A stretch of 64,000 bases of DNA, taken from Erwinia persicina NBRC 102418. GTDB lineage: Bacteria; Pseudomonadota; Gammaproteobacteria; Enterobacterales; Enterobacteriaceae. The first letter of the stretch is position 1. Every line of letters starts with the position of its first letter. Below, in pieces: positions 58,122 to 64,000 of the stretch. The stretch covers positions 181,948-245,947 of the forward strand of contig NZ_BCTN01000006.1 of NCBI RefSeq assembly GCF_001571305.1, read 5' to 3'. The translations under genes and the position numbers were made by a program. The notes under the pieces are model-generated. The model did no database searches and had not been told where the DNA came from. It saw only the letters and a list, made by a program, of their open reading frames with translations.

Positions 58122-58952
58122 TTACCGGCTGATGTTTTTAAAACGGCGGGTGGTTTCGGTCAGTGCCACTTCGGTTGGCAGTCGCTCCATCGAACTGGCA
58201 CCGTAGAACCCGTCGCACTGCGGGCAGTTGTCCATAATGTACTGCGCATCCTCCGGGCTGGAGATCGGCCCGCCGTGGCACAGGACAATCACGTCCTCAC
58301 GCACGGCTTTCGCCGCCGCCGCCCACTCATTCACGCGGGGAACACAGTCCTTAAGCTGTAATGCCGTTGCCGCGCCGATATTGCCGCCGGTAGTCAGCCC
58401 CATATGCGGCACAATAATATCGGCACCGGCCAGCGTCATTGCCACGGCATCCTCCGCGCTGAATACATAGGGCGTGGTCAGCATCTCTTTCTGGTGCGCC
58501 AGCGCAATCATTTCAACTTCCAGCCCGTACCCCATGCCGGTCTCTTCGAGATTGGCGCGGAAATTGCCATCAATCAGGCCAACGGTGGGAAAATTTTGTA
58601 CACCGGAAAAGCCCATCGCTTTCAAATCATCCAGGAACTTATCAAAATGGCAGAAGGGATCGGTGCCGTTCACCCCGGCAAGCACCGGCGTATGTTTCAC
58701 CACCGGCAGAACCTCTTTAGCCATATCAACCACGATCTCATTCGCGTTGCCATATGCCAGCAGCCCGGCCAGAGAACCGCGCCCGGCCATACGATAGCGC
58801 CCGGAGTTATAAATAACGATCAGGTCGATGCCCCCGGCCTCTTCACATTTAGCCGACAGCCCGGTGCCGGCCCCACCGCCGATAATAGGCTCACGGCGGG
58901 CAATCATCTGTCTGAAATGAGTCAGCAGTTGCTGACGGGTAAAAGCGGGCAT
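58122..58952 (-). CDS. TIM-barrel partner of Tm-1-like protein (PEP hydrolase family)
   Basis: A 276-residue soluble protein of the TIM-barrel signal transduction / phosphoenolpyruvate-hydrolase-like family. Characteristic segments are [11 protein letters not shown] (residues 25-35), [18 protein letters not shown] (47-64), GVNGTDPF and [14 protein letters not shown]. In plants and fungi this domain is the C-terminal half of Tm-1-type proteins; here it is a separate gene. It starts two bases after the stop of the UPF0261 gene with an AGAGGAAG ribosome site, so the two are surely co-expressed. The biochemical activity is not established. The name PEP hydrolase comes from weak relationships and should not be taken as function. 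Confidence 0.85.
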   Translation of the reverse strand: MPAFTRQQLLTHFRQMIARREPIIGGGAGTGLSAKCEEAGGIDLIVIYNSGRYRMAGRGSLAGLLAYGNANEIVVDMAKEVLPVVKHTPVLAGVNGTDPFCHFDKFLDDLKAMGFSGVQNFPTVGLIDGNFRANLEETGMGYGLEVEMIALAHQKEMLTTPYVFSAEDAVAMTLAGADIIVPHMGLTTGGNIGAATALQLKDCVPRVNEWAAAAKAVREDVIVLCHGGPISSPEDAQYIMDNCPQCDGFYGASSMERLPTEVALTETTRRFKNISR

Positions 58953-58954
58953 GA

Positions 58955-60175
58955 TTATCTTCCTCTCGACGCCAGTTGACGAAATTGTGCCACTGCTTCA
59001 GCGGCGAACTGCGGGTCATTAATATTCCACGGCAGGCGAATAATTTGCCGTTTTTCAGTCCGATGACAGTGTGATTCCAGGGCGGTGATAAACGCCCGAT
59101 CGGCCTCGGGTGACCAGAACGGCTGACCCGGTGCATCAAGGGCGGAAAATCCACCTTCGGGTATCAGGAAGCGCACGTCGCCTTCACACTGGTTCAGTTT
59201 ACCGGCGATCCACTCGGCCATGGCGATATTCTCCTCCACCGTGGTCCGCATCAGTGTCACCTGGGCATTATGGTGGTAGAACTGGCGGGCAGCATATTTT
59301 TCCGGCACGCTGGAGGGATGGCCAAAGTTCACCATATCCAGCGCACCGCAGGATAATACGCCGGGTATCTGGCTGCGCGCCAGGGCATCAAAGCGGTCTT
59401 CACCACAGGCCAGCACGCCGCCGAAGAGTAAATCGCAGACTTCTGTGGTCGTCAGGTCGAGCATTCCGGTCAGCATCCGGCTGTCTGCCAGCTTCTCCAT
59501 CGCCCTGCCTCCACTGCCGGTAGCGTGGAATACCAGACAGTCATAGTCAGCGTCGAGCCCGGCGCTGACAGCCTCGATACACGGCGTGGTCACCCCAAAC
59601 ATGGTCAAACCGATGGCCGGTTTATCGTCACCGGAGGAAGGCAGTGAGAATTTGACCGCCCCGGCAATCTGATGGGCCGCATTGCCCAGTACGCGCCGGG
59701 AAATGCGGTTGAGGCCGGCCACATCAGTCACTGAGTAAAGCATACCTATATCACTGGCACCGACATAGGCAGACACATCGCCCGATGCCATTGTCGACAC
59801 CATCAGCTTCGGCACGCCCACGGGTAAGGCCTGCATCGCGGGGGTAATCAGCGCCGTACCGCCGGAACCACCGAGCCCGATAATCCCTGCAACGTCACTA
59901 CGCTGGCTAAGGAAAATCCTAAAAGATTGCGCCATCGCATCAATGGCTTTTCCGCGATCACCACAGAACACACTATTGCGTCCCTGGGGATGATAATCGG
60001 CTACCATTTCAGCCGGAATATCGCCAGGAAAAGTTTCGCTAAGTGGTTGAGTAGACAGATCAACTGTCACGACTTTTACGCCGGTCTGCACGATCAGATC
60101 GCGCACGTAAAACAGTTCCCTTCCTTTAGTATCCGCTGTCGCAACAACGTAGACAGATCCATTCTCATTTTTCAT
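58955..60175 (-). CDS. UPF0261 / Tm-1-like ATP-binding-domain protein
   Basis: A 406-residue cytosolic protein of the UPF0261 (Tm-1-like) family. The N-terminal motif ATADTKG (residues 12-18), the glycine-rich loop GLGGSGGT (100-107) and STMASGD (127-133) match the N-terminal half of the tomato virus-resistance protein Tm-1, where they line a nucleotide-binding site. The bacterial role is unknown. It is the first gene of a two-gene operon with the TIM-barrel partner and lies divergent from a TetR regulator. A CRP-like site lies about 45 bp upstream of its start. The cassette occupies the place of nupG between mltC and speC in E. coli. Confidence 0.88.
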   Translation of the reverse strand: MKNENGSVYVVATADTKGRELFYVRDLIVQTGVKVVTVDLSTQPLSETFPGDIPAEMVADYHPQGRNSVFCGDRGKAIDAMAQSFRIFLSQRSDVAGIIGLGGSGGTALITPAMQALPVGVPKLMVSTMASGDVSAYVGASDIGMLYSVTDVAGLNRISRRVLGNAAHQIAGAVKFSLPSSGDDKPAIGLTMFGVTTPCIEAVSAGLDADYDCLVFHATGSGGRAMEKLADSRMLTGMLDLTTTEVCDLLFGGVLACGEDRFDALARSQIPGVLSCGALDMVNFGHPSSVPEKYAARQFYHHNAQVTLMRTTVEENIAMAEWIAGKLNQCEGDVRFLIPEGGFSALDAPGQPFWSPEADRAFITALESHCHRTEKRQIIRLPWNINDPQFAAEAVAQFRQLASRGR

Positions 60176-60212
60176 TGGCGTTACAATAACCTGTTATTTA
60201 TATTAATAAAGG

Positions 60213-60228
60213 GTTGATATTCATCACA
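60213..60228. promoter_or_regulatory. CRP-like site upstream of the Tm-1-like operon
   Basis: On the minus strand TGTGA-TGAATA-TCAAC matches the CRP consensus at 8 of 10 positions, with a perfect left half. It lies 38-53 bases before the ATG of the UPF0261 gene. A clear -10 in the matching register is not seen, so the promoter geometry is unresolved. Confidence 0.45.
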
Positions 60229-60396
60229 TAAAAACGTAAATAACTTTGGAGCGCTAAGAAAGCGCACTGGCAGGAACTCACAGTAGCACCTTAAAGATTG
60301 ATAAATCAATTGAATGAAACATGAGTCTGCGGGTGTTTTTGACTACGCTTATAACGCCGGAGCAAGGTGCTGACCCGCGCCCCCGGCAGTAAAATG

Positions 60397-60424
60397 CCGG
60401 TAGCATTGTTATAATGACTACCGG
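60397..60424. promoter_or_regulatory. Inverted repeat overlapping the tetR promoter
   Basis: Outer arms CCGGTAG (60397-60403) and CTACCGG (60418-60424) are perfect, and inner arms CATT/AATG extend the repeat with a one-base bulge. A perfect extended -10, TGTTATAAT (60407-60415), lies inside. The layout is expected for an autoregulated TetR-family operator. The regulator gene starts 39 bases downstream. Confidence 0.65.
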
Positions 60425-60463
60425 ATCGATACAGAGTCAGATCTACTGGAAAATGAGGTTATC

Positions 60464-61099
60464 GTGGAGCAAAGGGATTCCGCTGGCGTTTTGGGGTTAA
60501 CATCCACACGCGCCAGAACACGCCGCTTACTGATTGATACGGCAATGAAGCTGTTTGATAGCGGCGCATTTCCATCCATTACGGAAGTCGCTCAGGAGGC
60601 GCAGCTGTCACGCGCAACGGCTTATCGTTACTTTCCTACGCAGAGTGCGCTGGTATCAGCGATTGTCGCCGAAACGCTCAGCCCGATTAAAAACTGGCAG
60701 CCGACTGAAGAAGATGCCAGCGCCCGGATTGACGAGCTGCTGAGCTTTGCCTTTCCCCGCATGTTAAAACACGAAGGTACGCTCCGGGCAGCCCTCCATC
60801 TGTCGCTGACGCAGTGGGCACAGTCGCAGTCGGTGAATGCGCTGCCGTTAAAGGAAAAGCTGGTGCGTGGCAATCGAAAAGCCATGCTGACCCAGGTGAT
60901 AGAGCCGCTCAATAAAGAGCTTCCTCCTGCGCTGATGGATCGCGTCGTGCGCTCACTGTCTCTGGTGTATGGTTCGGAGATTTTTTTGGTGATGAAAGAT
61001 ATCTGGGGTTGCGATGACGACGAGCTGCAGGACATTGGTAAATGGATCGCAAAAGCCATTGTGCGCCAGGCGCGGGAAGATGCATTAAATCCGTCCTGA
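60464..61099 (+). CDS. TetR-family transcriptional regulator
   Basis: A 211-residue regulator starting at a GTG with a GAGG site five bases upstream. The N-terminal helix-turn-helix is clear (about residues 18-65; FPSITEVAQEAQLSRATAYR includes the recognition helix and the YRYFPTQSAL turn). The C-terminal ligand domain is typical of TetR proteins but is too diverged to name a ligand. Position and divergence from the UPF0261/TIM-barrel pair imply it controls that operon and itself. It is convergent with speC. Confidence 0.9.
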   Translation: MEQRDSAGVLGLTSTRARTRRLLIDTAMKLFDSGAFPSITEVAQEAQLSRATAYRYFPTQSALVSAIVAETLSPIKNWQPTEEDASARIDELLSFAFPRMLKHEGTLRAALHLSLTQWAQSQSVNALPLKEKLVRGNRKAMLTQVIEPLNKELPPALMDRVVRSLSLVYGSEIFLVMKDIWGCDDDELQDIGKWIAKAIVRQAREDALNPS

Positions 61100-61118
61100 A
61101 GTGACGATTCCATGACCA

Positions 61119-61146
61119 GTAGTCGCCCGTTTTTTGCGGCGACTAC
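61119..61146. terminator. Hairpin between tetR and speC
   Basis: GTAGTCGCC/GGCGACTAC perfect 9-bp stem (61119-61127/61138-61146). Six T residues sit in the loop, the same structural style as other hairpins in the window. It lies between the convergent regulator gene and speC. Confidence 0.6.
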
Positions 61147-61156
61147 CGGCCCATGC

Positions 61157-63301
61157 TCACGCCGTCAGCACGTACCCCTGCAACCGTTTTACGCCCTGCT
61201 CGTCGCTTTCAACATACACGCCCTGCAACTCTGGCGAGAAGCCCGGCAGCAGATTCAGCCCCGCTTCCAGCGCCAGGAAATAGTGCTGTACCGCTCCACC
61301 CCATTCTTCACCCGGCACCACACACAACACGCCCGGAGGATAAGGCAACGCCCCTTCCGCCGCGATACGCCCTGCCGCTTCGGCAATCGGTACAAGCTCA
61401 ACGTTACCGCGAATAAAGGCGATATTCGCATCCTGCGGGTTCATCACCATTTTCGGCCAGCTCTGCTGGCGGAACATCGCCTTCTGCAGATCCTTCACAT
61501 CATGGCTGACATACAGGTCGTGCATCTCCTGGCACAAACGCTTAAGGGTGTAACCTTCGTAACGCGCCGCATTTTTACGGTAAATGGTCGGCAGCACGTC
61601 GCGCAGCAGCGCATCCTCTTTGATGTGCTGTTCGAACTGCGCCAGCTTCGCCACCAGCCGCGCCATCTTCTCCATGCTCTCTGCCGGCGTCAGCAGGAAC
61701 AGAATGGAGTTAAGATCGCACTTTTCTGGCACAACGCCATTTTCGCGCAGGTAGTTTGCCAGGATGGTCGCCGGAATGCCGAACGCAGCATATTTACCGC
61801 TGGCAGCATCAATACCCGGCGTGGTCAGCAGCAGCTTGCACGGGTCAACCAGGTACTGATCTTTCTCGTAGCCGGCAAAGCCATGCCACGCCGCGCCCGG
61901 AGCGAAGCTGAAGTAACGGGCGTCCGAGGCGATGGTGGCCGTCGGCGCATCCTGCCATGGCCTGCCGTCGACCTCATCGGGGATAAAGGGTTTAATCATC
62001 TCACAGCGCGCCAGGATCGCCTTGCGGGCGTCAATTCCCAGCACCACACATTCATGCCACAGACGGCGACCGGCCTCCCCCTGATGCATTTTGGCGTTGA
62101 TATCCAGCGCCGCAAACAGCGGATAGAACGGGCTGGTTGAGGCATGAAGCATAAACGCATTGTTCAGCCGCTTATGGCTGCAAAAACGCTGCTGGCCGCG
62201 AATATGGTTATCTTTTTTGTGGATCTGCGAGGTCTGGGAGAACCCGGCCTGCTGTTTATGTACCGACTGGGTCACAAAGATCCCCGGATCGGAAGGTTTC
62301 AGCTCAAGCAGCAGCGGCGAGCAGGCTTCCATGACCGGAATAAATTGCTCATAGCCGACCCATGCCGAGTCAAACAGGATGTAGTCGCACAGGTGCCCGA
62401 TACTGTCGAGCACCTTACGCGCGTTGTATACCGTGCCATCGTAAGTCCCGAGCTGAATCACGGCCAGGCGGAACGGCCGCTCATCTCCGGCGCGATCCGG
62501 TGCCACTTCGTTGATCCGCTCGCGCACATAGCCTTCATCAAAACAGTGCGCATCAATACCGCCGATGAAGCCAAACGGGTTACGGGCGGTCTCCAGATAC
62601 ACTGGCGTGGCCCCTGCCTGGATCAGCGCACCGTGATGATTTGATTTATGGTTATTACGGTCAAACAGCACCAGATCACCACGCGTCAGCAGCGCATTGG
62701 TGACGACCTTATTGGCGCTGGAGGTTCCGTTGAGCACGAAATAAGTTTTATCCGCGTTAAACACCTTCGCCGCAAACTTCTGTGCATGTTTGGCTGACCC
62801 TTCGTGGATCAGTAAATCCCCGAGCTTAACGTCGGCGTTACACATATCGGCGCGAAACACGTTCTCACCAAAGAAGTCAAAAAACTGACGCCCGGCCGGA
62901 TGCTTTTTGAAGAACTCGCCCCCCTGATGCCCGGGGCAGGCAAAGGTGGTGTTATCCATCGCCACGTACTTGGTCAGCGTCTGGAAAAATGGCGGCAGTA
63001 AGTCAGCCTGATACCCGGAAGCCGCCGCTTCCAGCAATGAAGCATCACCCTTTTCGCCTGTCAGCACTCCGTCCACCGCAGGCAAACTGTCGGCCTGTGA
63101 GGCATCGTCCAGCGCGATAAACACCGGCAGGTTAAATCCCGTGTGGCGCAACAGTGCCAGCATGCCGCTCCTGGCGTCAGAAACAGACAACACCACCGCG
63201 GCCACATCGGTAAAATCAGTATTATCCAGCGTGACGACTTCGCGCCCGGTCTGGAGATGGATTGCCACAGTGGTACTGGCTGCAATTTTTAACGGTGTCA
63301 T
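61157..63301 (-). CDS. speC: Constitutive ornithine decarboxylase SpeC
   Basis: SpeC makes putrescine from ornithine with pyridoxal phosphate, completing the polyamine set with speA and speB. The 714-residue protein (E. coli 711) has an N-terminal wing domain, a PLP domain with TQSVHKQQAGFSQTSQIHKK, whose SVHKQ lysine binds PLP, and a C-terminal domain with LPYPPGVLCVVPGE. Sequence style fits SpeC more than inducible SpeF, and no potE or speF-type leader is next to it. Synteny after mltC agrees with speC. Confidence 0.97.
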   Translation of the reverse strand: MTPLKIAASTTVAIHLQTGREVVTLDNTDFTDVAAVVLSVSDARSGMLALLRHTGFNLPVFIALDDASQADSLPAVDGVLTGEKGDASLLEAAASGYQADLLPPFFQTLTKYVAMDNTTFACPGHQGGEFFKKHPAGRQFFDFFGENVFRADMCNADVKLGDLLIHEGSAKHAQKFAAKVFNADKTYFVLNGTSSANKVVTNALLTRGDLVLFDRNNHKSNHHGALIQAGATPVYLETARNPFGFIGGIDAHCFDEGYVRERINEVAPDRAGDERPFRLAVIQLGTYDGTVYNARKVLDSIGHLCDYILFDSAWVGYEQFIPVMEACSPLLLELKPSDPGIFVTQSVHKQQAGFSQTSQIHKKDNHIRGQQRFCSHKRLNNAFMLHASTSPFYPLFAALDINAKMHQGEAGRRLWHECVVLGIDARKAILARCEMIKPFIPDEVDGRPWQDAPTATIASDARYFSFAPGAAWHGFAGYEKDQYLVDPCKLLLTTPGIDAASGKYAAFGIPATILANYLRENGVVPEKCDLNSILFLLTPAESMEKMARLVAKLAQFEQHIKEDALLRDVLPTIYRKNAARYEGYTLKRLCQEMHDLYVSHDVKDLQKAMFRQQSWPKMVMNPQDANIAFIRGNVELVPIAEAAGRIAAEGALPYPPGVLCVVPGEEWGGAVQHYFLALEAGLNLLPGFSPELQGVYVESDEQGVKRLQGYVLTA

Positions 63302-64000
63302 AGCACAAATGCCCGGCGTTCAAGGGTAAGTGGGTGTCAGAGGCTGTCAGCGATTAAGCGCCGCTCAGACCGATAGACATCAGTAAAATCAGATCGCATC
63401 TGTTTTTACGCATGGCCAACAGTTAAGCGTAGTAAGACCTCACCGCACGGTGAAAAAGAGTATCGACAAGGTGTGACAACATGAAGAACGGCGGCACGAC
63501 ATCTGCTGATGCGGGTTACAGAAGCGATTATTCAGCGCTGAACCTCTCATGGCGACGACCTCAGTATAAAGGGATGACGGGGATGTCAAAATTTGCGCAA
63601 TAATGGCATTTTTTAGCAGCGTGTTCAATGCCAGCTCCCCGACGTCAGGCGTTTACCTGCTCTACCCGGGCGCGTTTTTTGCCCGTTTGCGGGTCAATAC
63701 GCGACGAAAGCTAAAAACAGTCTGTCAGGCGATGAAATGGCGCTTATCACGGTGCTTAAAGATGCAACCTAACCCAATGAAAGGATGAAAATAATTTTCA
63801 TCCAGCCCGGGCACGAAACAAATTCGCGGCGGTTTCCAACGCTGGTCAGCCTGGCAGCAAGAAGGTCATGAGGAGGCCGATTGCCATTTAAACAGTCAAA
63901 AAAAAAGCGTTTCAGCGCCTGACTGGTGGAAAAGAGTGCAATCGCTCGGTTTTTCATAATAAAGCCGTTGACGCTGGCAGCGGCATAAGGTTTAATGCGA
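63302..64000. other. Right-edge region without a convincing gene
   Basis: About 700 bases upstream of speC. The first 150 hold the speC leader. Short open frames exist but none has a good ribosome site plus family similarity. A perfect hairpin GGATGAAAA/TTTTCATCC with loop TAA lies at 63783-63803. On the minus strand an open frame runs from the window edge to 63769, with an internal ATG at 63957 and a run of nine A bases near 63899-63907. It could be the broken 3' end of a gene outside the window. E. coli yqgA, expected here, is not visible. Confidence 0.35.
63783..63803. terminator. Hairpin in the right-edge region
   Basis: Nine-bp perfect stem GGATGAAAA/TTTTCATCC with a TAA loop. It overlaps the stop region of the minus-strand open frame that enters from the right edge and could mark its transcript end. 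Confidence 0.4.

Noticed and set aside
63440..63628. 62-codon minus-strand frame upstream of speC as a SpeFL-like ornithine-sensing leader
   Set aside because: The peptide lacks the SpeFL arrest motif and has no good ribosome site. speC, unlike speF, is not known to need a leader.
63603..63788. 61-codon plus-strand frame at the right edge
   Set aside because: No ribosome site, no recognisable family, and it runs through the hairpin region; probably chance.
1..64000. CRISPR arrays, tRNA or rRNA genes, prophage or insertion sequences
   Set aside because: No regularly spaced direct repeats, no tRNA-like ends, and no transposase or phage genes were seen on either strand.

Overview
This 64 kb window is a chromosomal backbone segment of an enterobacterium. 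Gene order runs almost colinear with the E. coli K-12 recJ-to-speC interval: recJ-dsbC-xerD / fldB / ygfX-sdhE / ygfZ / gcvTHP / ubiI-ubiH-pepP-ygfB / zapA-ssrS-ygfA / serA / rpiA / argP / yggE / argO / mscS / fbaA-pgk-epd / tktA / loiP / speB / speA / metK / galP / sprT-endA-rsmE-gshB-yqgE-ruvX / yggR / yggS-yggT / rdgB-hemW / yggN / yggL-trmB / mutY-yggX-mltC / speC. Several departures from E. coli order, an ERIC repeat and a moderately high GC content suggest a member of Erwiniaceae or a close relative. That placement is inference from gene order and recalled protein similarity, not a search result. No phage, insertion sequence, tRNA, rRNA or CRISPR array was seen. The only structured RNA gene is 6S RNA (ssrS).

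Layout. 0.1-12 kb: recombination and disulfide genes (recJ, dsbC, xerD), flavodoxin B, a relocated creB-creC-creD two-component locus joined to ygfX-sdhE, ygfZ, trhA, an HD-domain phosphohydrolase and the dehydrogenase ygfF. 12-25 kb: glycine cleavage, ubiquinone hydroxylation, cell division (zapA), folate repair (ygfA), serine biosynthesis and rpiA. 25-37 kb: arginine export and its regulator, mscS, the epd-pgk-fbaA operon, an inserted Tat-targeted sulfatase and tktA. 37-44 kb: polyamine and S-adenosylmethionine genes (speB, speA, metK) and galP. 44-58 kb: housekeeping run from sprT to mltC. 58-61 kb: an accessory cassette between mltC and speC, where E. coli has nupG. It encodes the two halves of a Tm-1-like protein (an ATP-binding-like UPF0261 protein and a TIM-barrel partner) with a divergent TetR regulator. 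61-63.3 kb: speC. The last 0.7 kb holds no convincing gene.

How the genes work together. Serine (serA), glycine cleavage (gcvTHP), 5-formyl-THF recycling (ygfA), the folate-binding protein ygfZ and S-adenosylmethionine synthesis (metK) form a one-carbon theme. Arginine and ornithine flow into polyamines through speA/speB and speC, while ArgP/ArgO control arginine efflux. Readable control sites support this: a CreB cre-tag before creD, a PurR-like box before gcvT, Cra and CRP sites before epd, tandem MetJ boxes before metK, and GalR plus CRP sites before galP.

Most notable signals: (1) the Tm-1-like pair with a TetR regulator whose own promoter lies inside an inverted repeat; (2) a recurring intergenic hairpin family with GGCTGACC/GGTCAGCC arms; (3) an ERIC element exactly where yggU would lie; (4) a DsbC lacking both cysteines of the second disulfide; (5) altered MscS pore-helix residues; (6) a lone Tat sulfatase; (7) a small unrecognised ORF with a near-ideal ribosome binding site upstream of speA.
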